Source: Arthrobacter sp. zg-Y238 (lineage in GTDB: Bacteria; Actinomycetota; Actinomycetes; Actinomycetales; Micrococcaceae). From it: 64,000 nt of DNA. The first letter of the stretch is position 1. The number at the start of each line of letters is the position of its first letter. Both the position numbers and the translations under genes were made by a program. Of the stretch, positions 55,037 to 63,966 are shown piece by piece. The stretch spans positions 310,001-374,000 of the forward strand of contig NZ_JANFLU010000011.1 in assembly GCF_024385525.1 (NCBI RefSeq), given 5' to 3'. The notes beneath the pieces are model-generated. The model was not told the DNA's origin. It did not search any database and saw only the letters and a list, made by a program, of their open reading frames with translations.

Positions 55037-55672
55037 TCAGTACCTCGCGTACAGCTCGCCCACCTGCAGGGCGGCGTCCACGGTGTTGTCCGGACCCGGA
55101 AGCGGGCAAGCCCATGCCTCGTCATAGGCGCAGGACGGGTTGTAGAGGAAGTTGAAATCCAGGATCAGACTGCCGGGAAGATCGCCCGTCCCGAGGTTCG
55201 CACCCTTTATGGTGTCCAGCAGGTACCGCCCGCCTCCGTAGCTGCCGCCGTCGACGCCGGACGTCGCATCGCGCACCGGAATGAAGATTCCGCCGCCATA
55301 GGAGTCCAGATGCCAGACGGCCAGGCTGCCTACGCCGTCGGCGGAGACTGTGCCGAGCCGGGTGAACGGCACCACGCCGTCCGTCCCCGTAGCGACCTCC
55401 ATCTTCTCGCCGGCGCCGGCGTCGTCAATTACTGCCTCGAACCGGAACGCCGGATCGTAGCGGGCCGTACGCAGCCCGCGGAAGCGGCGCCGCGTGTCTT
55501 CGGGAAGGGGCGACGCCGGGTGGGTGCCGAAGAGCCGGTCCCGTCCGGTGGCCCACAAAGCATGGGAGTGCGACGCCGAAATGCCCTCCGCGGCGCGCCG
55601 CGCCTGCTCGTAGAGGGCGAACGTATTACGACGCCAATCGGCGGTGGCAAGGGCTGTGACGGGAGATACCAT
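55037..55672 (-). CDS. DUF1684 family protein
   Basis: 211 aa from the ATG at 55672 (MVSPVTALATADWRRNTFALYEQAR). Conserved DUF1684 elements: HALWATGRDRLFGTHPASPLP, DSYGGGIFIPVRDATSG...YGGGRYLLDTIKGA and the C-terminal LDFNFLYNPSCAYDEAWACPLPGPDN. The family function is unknown. TACGCT lies six bases before the ATG, overlapping the -10-like box of the divergent TSUP gene. The long upstream open frame is a shadow of that gene. Confidence 0.9.
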   Translation of the reverse strand: MVSPVTALATADWRRNTFALYEQARRAAEGISASHSHALWATGRDRLFGTHPASPLPEDTRRRFRGLRTARYDPAFRFEAVIDDAGAGEKMEVATGTDGVVPFTRLGTVSADGVGSLAVWHLDSYGGGIFIPVRDATSGVDGGSYGGGRYLLDTIKGANLGTGDLPGSLILDFNFLYNPSCAYDEAWACPLPGPDNTVDAALQVGELYARY

Positions 55673-55678
55673 TCGTCC

Positions 55679-55688
55679 AGCGTAGTGT
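55679..55688. promoter_or_regulatory. Overlapping divergent -10 elements
   Basis: TACGCT on the minus strand (55684-55679) and TAGTGT on the plus strand (55683-55688) overlap by two bases; each lies six bases before its start codon. The two starts are only 22 bp apart, so each -35 region would fall inside the opposite coding sequence. Confidence 0.5.
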
Positions 55689-55694
55689 GTTCGA

Positions 55695-56441
55695 GTGACT
55701 ACCGGACTCCTCATAGTGGTGCTCGTCGCCATCTTTATCGGCGCGATCGCCCAGCGGATCGCCGGCCTGGGCTTTGCGCTCCTGATTTCACCCTTCCTGG
55801 TGATCATCCTCGGCTCCCACGGGGGAGTGCTGATGGTGAACATCTGCGGACTGGTCTCTTCGCTGTTGATCATGTTCCGCGTCTGGCGTGACGTGGACTG
55901 GTCGATGTACCGGTGGCTGGCCGTCCCCGCGGTCATTGCCAGCGTGCCGGCGTCAGCAGCCGCGGTGTACCTGCCTGCAGCGCCCCTGGCCGTGACGGTG
56001 GGCGCCGTCGTCCTCGTGGCGCTGAGCATCTCACTGCTCCTGCAGCGCACCTCCGTGGTGCTGACCGGCAATGTCCCGAAAGCCGTGGCGGGTTTCGCTT
56101 CCGGGATCACGAACGCGATGGCCGGCGTCGGCGGTCCCGCGGTAAGCGTGTATGCGTTGCTGGCCCGTTGGCCGCAACGCCCGTTCGCCGCCACGCTGCA
56201 GCCGTTCTTCGTCACGACCGCTATGGTCACCCTGACGTCCAAGCTGCTGCTGGATCCGGGACAGATGCCGCCGTTCCAGTCCTGGGCGTGGGCGTTGATC
56301 GGGCTCATGATTGTGGGCGGGATCTTCGTCGGGGAGAAGCTGCAGCGCTACATCCGCGATGACCAGGCCCGGCTGGCCGTGATCATTATTGCGTTCATCG
56401 GCGCAGCAACGGCACTGGTCAAGGGCCTGGTCGACCTCTAG
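55695..56441 (+). CDS. TSUP (TauE/SafE) family permease, copy 2
   Basis: 248 aa, GTG start. Collinear with copy 1 at 43202: VAIFIGAIAQRIAGLGFALLISPFLVIILG and VAGFASGITNAMAGVGGPAVSVYALLARWPQ. About eight membrane segments. By family it exports a sulfur-containing or other small anion; substrate unknown. The 74-bp gap to perM and same strand leave co-transcription open, but perM has its own promoter-like box. Confidence 0.88.
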   Translation: MTTGLLIVVLVAIFIGAIAQRIAGLGFALLISPFLVIILGSHGGVLMVNICGLVSSLLIMFRVWRDVDWSMYRWLAVPAVIASVPASAAAVYLPAAPLAVTVGAVVLVALSISLLLQRTSVVLTGNVPKAVAGFASGITNAMAGVGGPAVSVYALLARWPQRPFAATLQPFFVTTAMVTLTSKLLLDPGQMPPFQSWAWALIGLMIVGGIFVGEKLQRYIRDDQARLAVIIIAFIGAATALVKGLVDL

Positions 56442-56515
56442 GGCCCGGCCGGAGTTACCCGACTCACGCCGGCGCCTCAACGGGCTGCGCGGGGCCGGAT
56501 GGCACGATAGAAACG

Positions 56516-57808
56516 ATGAAAATTTTATTGCGGCCGAAGAAGCCGGGTGTGCCGCCCATGCCACTCTGGTTGCAGGGAACCCTCGAGTTGGGTCAGGCTG
56601 CGGTGCTTTCAGCCCTGCTGGTCCTCCTGCCGCTCATAGGCGTGTGGTTTGCCAATGGCTTTACGGATCGAGACTTCACCTCCCTGGCTCGCTTGGGTGG
56701 CCAGGCGTGGTTGCTGATCCACGGCGTGCCGATGTCGCTAAGCTTCCCGGCCGGCGAACTGGGAGAGGCACCCGCCTCCGGGCTCCTCTCCTTCTTTCCG
56801 CTGGGACTGACGCTGATTCCGTTCTTCCTGTCCTGGCGGGCCGGCCGGCGGCTTGCCCGGGCCTCCTACACGGACCAGCTCTGGCAGGCGCTGCTGGGCG
56901 CAATGGGTACCTATGCGCTGATCGGTGCCGCAGCGGCGTACTTCTGCAGTACCGAAGGCGTGCGGATTTCCGTGACGGCAGGTGCACTGGTGCCGCTGAT
57001 CGCTGCAGGAGCGGGGCTCATTGTGGGTGCCCGGATAGAGGCCGGTTCCTGGGTGCGGCTGATCGGCATGGACCTGACCGATTGGATTGCCCGCACCAGC
57101 CAGCATTCCCGCTGGGCGGGTTCATACATGTGGGCGGCGCTGCGCGCCGGCGCGGTGGGCACGCTCGCCGCACTGGGTCTCTCATCCGTGCTGCTCGTGG
57201 TGGCCCTGGCAATGAACTGGGCCGAGATCGCGTCCGTCTACGAGCGGCTCGACGCCGGTGCGCTGGGCGGTGCCGTGCTCACTGTGGTGGAGCTGGGGCT
57301 GATGCCGAACTTCGTGGTCTGGACTCTGGGCTGGGCGTCGGGTGCAGGCTTCTCGCTGGGAACCGGAAGCATGATCAGTCCGCTGGAAACCACCGTCGGT
57401 CCGCTGCCCGCGCTGCCGGTGCTGGCAGCTTTGCCTGTGGGAAATATGGAATACGGCTACGCGGCACTGCTGATCCCGGTGATGGCCGGGATCCTGGCGG
57501 GCTGGTGGTTCCTCCGGGAAGGCGAAAACCACTTCGACGAGTGGCTTTCCATCAAGATCCGCGCCCGCTGGTTCACCGCACCCGTCTCCACGCTTGTACT
57601 CGGGGTGATCGTCGGTCTGGTGTCCGGGCTGCTGGCCGCCGGCGCTGCGTGGCTGGCGCTCGGCTCCCTTGGCATCGGACGCTTCGTGAGTCTGGGATCG
57701 GACCCGCTGTGTCTGGGGCTGTGGGTGGCCGCGGAAGTAGGGATCGGCGTCGTACTTGGTTACGCAGTAGGCCCGTGGCTGGAGCGCGAGCCCAAGCCGG
57801 ACGCCTAG
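56516..57808 (+). CDS. perM: DUF6350 / PerM-like cell-division membrane protein
   Basis: 430 aa with roughly ten membrane segments. Its position before purN and purH matches the actinobacterial perM-purN-purH arrangement (Rv0955 in mycobacteria), and the composition (GLLSFFPLGLTLIPFFLSWRAGRRLARASY, SWVRLIGMDLTDWIARTSQHS) fits DUF6350. Mycobacterial PerM supports division under stress; that role here is by analogy. TGG-CACGAT lies seven bases before the ATG. The stop shares CTAG with the convergent small membrane-protein gene that interrupts the cluster. Confidence 0.82.
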   Translation: MKILLRPKKPGVPPMPLWLQGTLELGQAAVLSALLVLLPLIGVWFANGFTDRDFTSLARLGGQAWLLIHGVPMSLSFPAGELGEAPASGLLSFFPLGLTLIPFFLSWRAGRRLARASYTDQLWQALLGAMGTYALIGAAAAYFCSTEGVRISVTAGALVPLIAAGAGLIVGARIEAGSWVRLIGMDLTDWIARTSQHSRWAGSYMWAALRAGAVGTLAALGLSSVLLVVALAMNWAEIASVYERLDAGALGGAVLTVVELGLMPNFVVWTLGWASGAGFSLGTGSMISPLETTVGPLPALPVLAALPVGNMEYGYAALLIPVMAGILAGWWFLREGENHFDEWLSIKIRARWFTAPVSTLVLGVIVGLVSGLLAAGAAWLALGSLGIGRFVSLGSDPLCLGLWVAAEVGIGVVLGYAVGPWLEREPKPDA

Positions 57809-58236
57809 CGGATCTGCTGGAACGGCAGGTATTCGGCCTCGCAGGCTTCCACTCCGTCGAGGGTGAGGGCGGAGCGCATGCAGGATTCGTAGGTCATGGT
57901 CTCATCCCAGAGCAAGGTCATTCCGGCCAGCCCCAAGGTCGTGAGGGCCGTGATGACCAGGCTCAGCGACACCAGTATCGGCATCAGCGGCCCCATCCGG
58001 CGCCTGGCCAGCTTGATCACGGCGATGATCCCCACCACCAGTGCGGCGATCCCCAGCGCAAGCGGGATCAGCTTCCACGGCAGAACCAGGTTGCTGCTCA
58101 GCAGTGTGGCGAACATCAGTAGCCAGAACAGAACTACATACTGAAACGCGTTGCGTTTTTGCTCGTCCGAGGGCGCGGGGTGGCGGCTGTCGGGCGCGGG
58201 CAGGGTCTTGGTCTGGTGCTGAGTGCCGTCGGTCAT
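57805..58236 (-). CDS. Small three-helix membrane protein, unknown
   Basis: 143 aa. A polar N-terminus is followed by hydrophobic segments near residues 31-52, 54-74 and 83-107, then a short outside part with two Cys (YESCMRSALTLDGVEACEAEY) that could form a disulfide. I do not recognise a family. TACGCT lies seven bases before the ATG. It sits between perM and purN but on the opposite strand, so it is an insertion into an otherwise conserved gene order. Confidence 0.75.
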   Translation of the reverse strand: MTDGTQHQTKTLPAPDSRHPAPSDEQKRNAFQYVVLFWLLMFATLLSSNLVLPWKLIPLALGIAALVVGIIAVIKLARRRMGPLMPILVSLSLVITALTTLGLAGMTLLWDETMTYESCMRSALTLDGVEACEAEYLPFQQIR

Positions 58237-58276
58237 GGGTTTAAGCGTAGGGGACGCCGCGTCCTATGGTGGACGC

Positions 58277-58855
58277 ATGCGCATCGTAGTCCTCGTGTCC
58301 GGCACCGGATCCAACCTCCAGGCGGTGCTCGACGCCGTCCGCGACGGCAGGCTGGACGTGGAGATTGCCGCCGTCGGCTCGGACCGGCCCGGAACCTTCG
58401 GGGTCCAGCGCGCCGCCGACGCCGGCTACCCCACCTTCGTGGTCCCCTTCCGGGAGTACCCGGTGCGGGCGGACTGGAACCGGGCACTCACGGAGAAGGT
58501 TGCCTCGTATGAGCCGGATCTGGTCCTGTCCTCCGGATTCATGCGGATAGTGGACGAGCATTTCATCGACACCTTCGAGGGACGCTACCTGAACACGCAC
58601 CCGGCGTTGCTGCCGTCCTTCCCCGGGGCGCACGGCGTCCGTGACGCGCTTGCGTACGGTGTGAAGGTCACCGGCTGCACGGTTCATCTGGCCGACGCCG
58701 GCGTGGACACCGGGCCGATTCTCGCCCAGGCCGCCGTCGAAGTGCTCGACGGCGACACTGAGGAAACGCTGCACGAACGCATCAAGGTGCAGGAACGGCG
58801 GCTGCTGATCGAAACGCTGGACCGGATCAGCCGCGAGGGCCTGCCCGCGCTCTAA
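58277..58855 (+). CDS. purN: Phosphoribosylglycinamide formyltransferase (PurN)
   Basis: 192 aa. Starts MRIVVLVSGTGSNLQAVLDAV, the phosphate-binding GTGSNLQ motif. The catalytic Asn-His-Asp set is in YLNTHPALLPSFPGAHG and TVHLADAGVDTGPI. It transfers a formyl group from 10-formyl-THF to GAR in purine synthesis. TATGGT lies six bases before the ATG, suggesting leaderless translation. purH follows 2 kb downstream after an inserted MFS gene. It draws on the same folate pool as LigM/MTHFR. Confidence 0.95.
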   Translation: MRIVVLVSGTGSNLQAVLDAVRDGRLDVEIAAVGSDRPGTFGVQRAADAGYPTFVVPFREYPVRADWNRALTEKVASYEPDLVLSSGFMRIVDEHFIDTFEGRYLNTHPALLPSFPGAHGVRDALAYGVKVTGCTVHLADAGVDTGPILAQAAVEVLDGDTEETLHERIKVQERRLLIETLDRISREGLPAL

Positions 58856-58862
58856 CCAGCGG

Positions 58863-60215
58863 CTAGTCCAGTGCGGCGCCCTTCGTCTCGGGCGCGAACC
58901 GGGCCATCCACAGTACGGCCAGCAGGACCAGGACCCCGGCCAGTGCGAAGGACATCGGCAGTCCCAGATAGGGCCAGAGCACCGACACGAAGATCAGCGG
59001 ACCGAACCCGGCACCGATCCGGGAAACGGTGGACGCCCAGCCGAAACCGCTGCCGCGCAGGTTGGTGGGGTAAAGCTCCGAGACGTAGGCATAGAGCACG
59101 GGAATGGCCACCTGCACCACAAATCCGTACACCAGCAGCAGTATCGTGGCTGCAGCGGGGACATCCACCACCAGGGCGACCACCACCAGGATGGCAGCCG
59201 ACAGCGGACCGGTGATCGCCAGGATCCATTTCCGGCCGACCTTTTCCACGAGCAGCGCCGCCACGATGACTCCCAGCAGGCCGACGGCGGCCATCCCCGA
59301 GGTGGTGAGGAACGCGCGGTGTTCGGCGAACCCGGCGTCCACGAGGATTTTCGGCATCCACTGCAGGGCCAGGTAATAGACCAGCAGGATAGTCAGGAAC
59401 AGGGACCAGGCGGCAATAGTGGTCTTCGCGCTGAACCGCCAGAGGTCCGTGAGCTGGGTGCCCATGGTGCGCAGGGACAGCTTCTCAGGGGCCTGCGGTT
59501 CAGGCAGGTGCCATTCGGTCTGCGTCCCGCCGGTTCGGCGGACCAGGTCATCGATGACAGCGGAGGCTTCCGAGGTGCGGCCCTTGCGGACCAGATAAAG
59601 CGGAGACTCGGGGACCGAGCGCCGCACCCAGAAGACCAGGAGCGCAGGGATCACCATGATCAGCATGGTGTAGCGCCAATCCGCGAAGGTGGCGATGATG
59701 GCCGCCGAGGTGACACCGCATAACGCGGCGCCGACGGGCCACCAGCCGTCCATGGCGGTCAGCACCCTCCCTCGCTGTTTCTTGGGAGTGAACTCACCCA
59801 CCAGTGCATAGTCCACCGGAACGCAGCCGCCCAACCCGAAGCCGGCCATGAAACGGAAGATGCAGAACCAGACGATGTCAGGGGAGAAGGCGCCCAGCAC
59901 CGTAAAGATTGAGAACACCAGCAGGGTGGCGGAAAAGGCACGCTTCCGGCCGATCGCATCGGCAATGGAACCCCAGACGAAGGCGCCGATCGCCATGCCG
60001 AGCAGGTTGGCTGTTCCAATCCAGGCCGCTTGCGCCGGGGCCAGCGCCCATTCCTTGGAGAGCAGGGGAATCAGGACGCCGTTCAGCGTTACGTCCCAGG
60101 CATCGAACATAAAGCCCAGGCCGCCGATGAGGAAGATTTTGCCCTGAACCTTCCACCGCCAGGGCAGGTTCTGGACCACCTGGTCTCCGGTGGGCAGGAC
60201 ATTAGTGACGGACAT
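58863..60215 (-). CDS. MFS metabolite transporter (sugar-porter/AAHS-like)
   Basis: 450 aa, 12 membrane segments. FMFDAWDVTLNGVLIPLL in helix 1 with the Asp pair, GSIADAIGRKRAF (motif A), VDYALVGEFTPKKQRGRV and YAYVSELYPTNLRGSGFGW are typical of the metabolite:H+ symporter/AAHS group that imports aromatic acids or sugars. Start 60215 (MSVTNVLP) is preferred; longer frames upstream are unlikely. If aromatic acids are the substrate it could supply LigM, but the distance makes this speculative. It separates purN from purH. Confidence 0.88.
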   Translation of the reverse strand: MSVTNVLPTGDQVVQNLPWRWKVQGKIFLIGGLGFMFDAWDVTLNGVLIPLLSKEWALAPAQAAWIGTANLLGMAIGAFVWGSIADAIGRKRAFSATLLVFSIFTVLGAFSPDIVWFCIFRFMAGFGLGGCVPVDYALVGEFTPKKQRGRVLTAMDGWWPVGAALCGVTSAAIIATFADWRYTMLIMVIPALLVFWVRRSVPESPLYLVRKGRTSEASAVIDDLVRRTGGTQTEWHLPEPQAPEKLSLRTMGTQLTDLWRFSAKTTIAAWSLFLTILLVYYLALQWMPKILVDAGFAEHRAFLTTSGMAAVGLLGVIVAALLVEKVGRKWILAITGPLSAAILVVVALVVDVPAAATILLLVYGFVVQVAIPVLYAYVSELYPTNLRGSGFGWASTVSRIGAGFGPLIFVSVLWPYLGLPMSFALAGVLVLLAVLWMARFAPETKGAALD

Positions 60216-60332
60216 GTGGTTCGGGGCCTTTCGGAGGGGAGGTGCTCGGGTTCGGGGAGAACAATACAGGGCTAGGTGCCCGCCCCTGTGGATAGCGCAG
60301 AAACTGCTTTCGGTGTCCGGGAGGATGGGGCC

Positions 60333-60578
60333 ATGGCTGAGCATGACCTGCAGTACCGGCGGCTGCGAATTGCTCTTGAATACGAAGGGGAACACCACTT
60401 GCTGGATCCTGATCAGTGGCATCGGGATATCGAGCGGGATGATCGGCTCCGCCAGTTGGGGTGGGTGGTGCTGCGATTCAGCAAGAAGCATCTGCGCCCG
60501 GAGAACGAAGCAGGCACGGCGGGGAAAGTCCGCGCCGTCCTGCTGGCCCGTGGGTGGCGGCCCGGACAGCCTCTGTAA
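60333..60578 (+). pseudogene. DUF559-type endonuclease fragment (C-terminal part only)
   Basis: 81 aa: RRLRIALEYEGEHHLLDPDQWHRDIERDDRLRQLGWVVLRFSKKHL is the C-terminal half of DUF559/Vsr-like proteins, which are normally ~250-300 aa. The upstream half is missing. A GGGAGG site precedes the ATG, so a short protein could still be made. Most likely a truncated gene in a rearranged purN-purH interval; a functional mini-protein cannot be excluded. Confidence 0.7.
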
Positions 60579-60616
60579 CCGGTCTCGCGCCGGTGGCAGA
60601 ACACCGAAAAGGCAGT

Positions 60617-60692
60617 AGTTACCGTTTTAGGAAGGGAAATCGGTAACTAGTGCTCTTTCGATGGCGTGATTGGTAACTATTGCTCTTTCGAT
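60617..60692. repeat. Direct and inverted repeats upstream of purH
   Basis: AGTTACCG (60617-60624) and CGGTAACT (60641-60648) form a perfect 8-bp inverted repeat. The right arm begins a 21-bp element (GGTAACTA..GCTCTTTCGAT, 60642-60662) that recurs at 60672-60692 with one mismatch, an exact 30-bp period. This looks like a multi-site operator or a small transcript region between the DUF559 fragment and purH. Confidence 0.65.
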
Positions 60693-60826
60693 CCCGGGAA
60701 CGGGCAGGAAACGGCCCCCGCGACAGGTTGTTACCTCCGTCCCGGGACCGACGGGAAGCGAAGGCATAAACTTCTCGTGGGCCGCACGGCCTGCGCACCG
60801 ATCATCGACCACTTGGAGTGTCAGCA

Positions 60827-62440
60827 GTGAGCAATCCCGTCCTTGACCGTGTTCCTATCCGCCGGGCCCTGATCTCGGTCTACAACAAGACGGGCCTGAC
60901 AGAGCTTGCGCAGGGCCTCGCGGCAGCCGGCGTCAGCATTGTCTCCACCGGTTCCACCGCAAAGCAGATTGCCGCAGCGGGCGTCTCCGTAACCGAGGTC
61001 GCGGAAGTCACCGGCTTCAAGGAATGCCTGGACGGACGCGTCAAGACGCTGCACCCGCGGGTACATGCCGGTATCCTCGCCGACCGCCGCCGCGAGGACC
61101 ACGTAGCCCAGCTGGAGGAAATGGAGATTGAACCCTTCGACCTGGTGGTGGTGAACCTCTACCCGTTCGTGGAGACCGTCCGCTCCGGCGCCGGCCAGGA
61201 CGAAGTGGTGGAACAGATCGACATTGGCGGCCCTTCCATGGTCCGCGCCGCGGCGAAGAATCACCCCTCGGTGGCCGTGGTGGTGGATCCCAACAAGTAC
61301 TCCGACGTCGTCACGGCGGCAGCCGAAGGCGGATTCGCCCTGGCAGAGCGGCGCCGGCTGGCCGCCGAAGCGTTCGCGCATACCGCTGCCTATGACACGG
61401 CCGTTGCCACATGGACGGCAGAGCAGTTCGGCGACGGCACCGAAGACGGCACCAAATGGCCGGCCTACACCGGTCTGTCCCTGGAACGGGCCGAGGTGCT
61501 GCGCTACGGCGAAAACCCGCACCAGGACGCCGCGCTTTACGTGGACAAGGGCGCCCGGCCCGGGGTCGCCCAGGCCGACCAGCTGCACGGGAAGGCCATG
61601 TCCTACAACAACTACGTGGACGCAGACGCCGCCCTGCGCGCAGCCTTCGATTTCACGGAACCGGCAGTCGCCGTCGTCAAGCATGCCAACCCGTGCGGTA
61701 TCGCCGTGGCTTCCCCCGGTGCCGCGGACCCCATCGCGGACGCGCACGCCAAGGCCCATGCCTGCGACCCGGTTTCGGCCTTCGGCGGAGTGATTGCCGC
61801 CAACAGGACGGTCACAGCCGGCATGGCCCGGACCGTGAAGGAGATTTTCACGGAGGTAGTGATTGCCCCTGACTTCGAGCCGGAAGCCGTGGAGATCCTC
61901 TCGGCGAAAAAGAACATCCGCCTGCTGGCGCTGCCGGACGGCTACTGGCGCAATGACACTGAATTCCGGCAGGTGTCCGGAGGCGTTCTGGTGCAGAAGA
62001 CGGACCGGCTGCAGGCCGAGGGCGATGACCCCGCGAACTGGACCCTGGCGGCGGGGGAGGCTGCGGATGAAGCAACGCTGGCCGATCTGGCCTTCGCGTG
62101 GTCCGCCGTGCGTGCAGCCAAGTCCAACGCCATCCTGCTGGCGAAGGACGGAGCCTCGGTGGGCGTGGGCATGGGGCAGGTCAACCGGGTCGATTCCTGC
62201 CGGCTCGCCGTCGAACGTGCCAATACGCTCGGCGGTCCCGGCGAGGAACGGGCCAGCGGGTCGGTAGCCGCGTCCGATGCGTTCTTCCCCTTTGCGGACG
62301 GCCTGCAGATCCTGGCCGACGCCGGCGTCCGTGCGGTGGTACAGCCGGGGGGATCGGTCCGCGACAACGAAGTCATTGAAGCCGCAGCGGCGGCCGGCAT
62401 CACCATGTACTTCACTGGTGCGCGCCACTTCTTCCACTGA
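60827..62440 (+). CDS. purH: Bifunctional AICAR formyltransferase/IMP cyclohydrolase
   Basis: 537 aa. N-terminal cyclohydrolase (MGS) domain: [39 protein letters not shown] and [14 protein letters not shown]-terminal transformylase: [14 protein letters not shown] with the catalytic Lys-His, [13 protein letters not shown] and the end [25 protein letters not shown]. It performs the last two steps of IMP synthesis. The GTG at 60827 (VSNPVLD) is chosen because GGAG lies eight bases upstream; the GTG at 60818 would sit on that site. A terminator follows. Confidence 0.96.
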   Translation: MSNPVLDRVPIRRALISVYNKTGLTELAQGLAAAGVSIVSTGSTAKQIAAAGVSVTEVAEVTGFKECLDGRVKTLHPRVHAGILADRRREDHVAQLEEMEIEPFDLVVVNLYPFVETVRSGAGQDEVVEQIDIGGPSMVRAAAKNHPSVAVVVDPNKYSDVVTAAAEGGFALAERRRLAAEAFAHTAAYDTAVATWTAEQFGDGTEDGTKWPAYTGLSLERAEVLRYGENPHQDAALYVDKGARPGVAQADQLHGKAMSYNNYVDADAALRAAFDFTEPAVAVVKHANPCGIAVASPGAADPIADAHAKAHACDPVSAFGGVIAANRTVTAGMARTVKEIFTEVVIAPDFEPEAVEILSAKKNIRLLALPDGYWRNDTEFRQVSGGVLVQKTDRLQAEGDDPANWTLAAGEAADEATLADLAFAWSAVRAAKSNAILLAKDGASVGVGMGQVNRVDSCRLAVERANTLGGPGEERASGSVAASDAFFPFADGLQILADAGVRAVVQPGGSVRDNEVIEAAAAAGITMYFTGARHFFH

Positions 62441-62455
62441 AGTCTGCCTGGAACG

Positions 62456-62490
62456 GCAAGGCGGTGCAGGTATGCGCCGCCTTGCTGTTT
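62456..62490 (+). terminator. Terminator after purH
   Basis: GCAAGGCGG (62456-62464) pairs with CCGCCTTGC (62477-62485), followed by TGTTT. Confidence 0.8.
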
Positions 62491-62602
62491 AGGGCACGGA
62501 TAGTGGGCTGTGGCATAGTTGAACTCAAATAAAAGCCAAAAAGACGGGTTCCGTCATGCCACAAGACATGCTCCGGTGCCCACCAACACACAAGGAGATC
62601 GT

Positions 62603-63838
62603 GTGGCTGAGAAAATTAAGGTTGTGGGCTCTGTAGTAGAGCTCGACGGCGACGAGATGACGCGCATCATCTGGCAGTTCATCAAGGATCGCCTGATCAA
62701 CCCGTACCTGGACGTCGACCTGAAGTACTACGACCTCTCCATCCAGAACCGCGATGCGACCGATGACCAGGTCACCATCGACGCCGCCAACGCCATCAAG
62801 GAACACGGCGTGGGCGTCAAGTGCGCCACGATCACCCCCGACGAAGCACGCGTCGAGGAATTCGGCCTGAAGAAGATGTGGGTTTCCCCCAACGGAACCA
62901 TCCGCAACATCCTCGGCGGCGTGGTCTTCCGCGAACCGATCATCATCTCCAACATCCCGCGCCTGGTCCCGGGCTGGAACAAGCCGATCATCATCGGCCG
63001 CCACGCCCACGGCGACCAGTACAAGGCCACGAACTTCAAGGTTCCCGGTGCCGGTACCCTGACGCTGACCTACACGCCGGCCGACGGCAGCGAAGAAATC
63101 AAGCAGCAGGTTGTTACGTACAACGAAGATGGCGGCGTCGCCATGGGTATGTACAACTTCAACGATTCCATCAAGGACTTCGCGCGCGCTTCCTTCGCCT
63201 ACGGCCTGCAGCGTAACTACCCGGTGTACCTCTCCACCAAGAACACGATCCTGAAGGCCTACGACGGCCAGTTCAAGGACCTGTTCCAGGAAGTCTTCGA
63301 CGCCGAGTTCAAGGACCAGTTCGAAGCAGCCGGCCTCACTTACGAGCACCGCCTGATCGATGACATGGTTGCCTCCGCGATGAAGTGGGAAGGCGGCTAC
63401 GTCTGGGCCTGCAAGAACTACGACGGCGACGTCCAGTCCGACACCGTGGCACAGGGCTTCGGTTCGCTGGGCCTGATGACCTCCGTGCTGATGACCCCGG
63501 ACGGCCAGACCGTCGAGGCCGAAGCTGCACACGGTACGGTTACCCGCCACTACCGCCAGCACCAGCAGGGCAAGCCCACCTCCACGAACCCGATCGCCTC
63601 GATCTTCGCGTGGACCCGTGGCCTGATGCACCGCGGCAAGCTGGACAACACCCCCGAGGTCATCAACTTCGCCGAGACCCTTGAAGACGTTGTCATCAAG
63701 ACGGTCGAATCCGGCAAGATGACCAAGGACCTGGCACTGCTGGTCGGCCCCGACCAGGCCTACCTGACCACGGAAGAGTTCCTCGCCGCACTGGACGAGA
63801 ACCTCAAGGCCCGCCTGGGCGCCGAGGTTGCAGCCTAA
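62603..63838 (+). CDS. icd: NADP-dependent isocitrate dehydrogenase
   Basis: 411 aa, dimeric eukaryote-like NADP-IDH type. Start is a GTG with AAGGAG five bases upstream. Motifs: [42 protein letters not shown] with the substrate-binding Ser/Asn/Arg, [45 protein letters not shown] and [14 protein letters not shown]. It converts isocitrate to 2-oxoglutarate in the TCA cycle. No IDH kinase is linked. CATAGT preceded by TGG about 90 bp upstream may be its promoter. Confidence 0.97.
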   Translation: MAEKIKVVGSVVELDGDEMTRIIWQFIKDRLINPYLDVDLKYYDLSIQNRDATDDQVTIDAANAIKEHGVGVKCATITPDEARVEEFGLKKMWVSPNGTIRNILGGVVFREPIIISNIPRLVPGWNKPIIIGRHAHGDQYKATNFKVPGAGTLTLTYTPADGSEEIKQQVVTYNEDGGVAMGMYNFNDSIKDFARASFAYGLQRNYPVYLSTKNTILKAYDGQFKDLFQEVFDAEFKDQFEAAGLTYEHRLIDDMVASAMKWEGGYVWACKNYDGDVQSDTVAQGFGSLGLMTSVLMTPDGQTVEAEAAHGTVTRHYRQHQQGKPTSTNPIASIFAWTRGLMHRGKLDNTPEVINFAETLEDVVIKTVESGKMTKDLALLVGPDQAYLTTEEFLAALDENLKARLGAEVAA

Positions 63839-63852
63839 GCATCACTGCACCA

Positions 63853-63907
63853 ACGACGACGGCGCGCTGCCCCCTTACCGGGGCGGCGCGCCGTCGTCGT
63901 TTCCTTC
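63853..63907 (+). terminator. Terminator after icd
   Basis: ACGACGACGGCGCG (63853-63866) pairs perfectly with CGCGCCGTCGTCGT (63887-63900), followed by TTCCTTCCTT. The stem is almost the same as in the terminator after the catalase gene. Confidence 0.85.
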
Positions 63908-63966
63908 CTTGTTAAGCACACGCGTAACAACTAGCGCAGCCGCACGGGCGGTGCCACCATGTGGGG

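Noticed and set aside
60579-60826. ZTP/purine riboswitch before purH
   Set aside because: I could not find the conserved ZTP core (a CCGCCUGGGC-like segment) or a purine-aptamer pattern; only repeats are visible.
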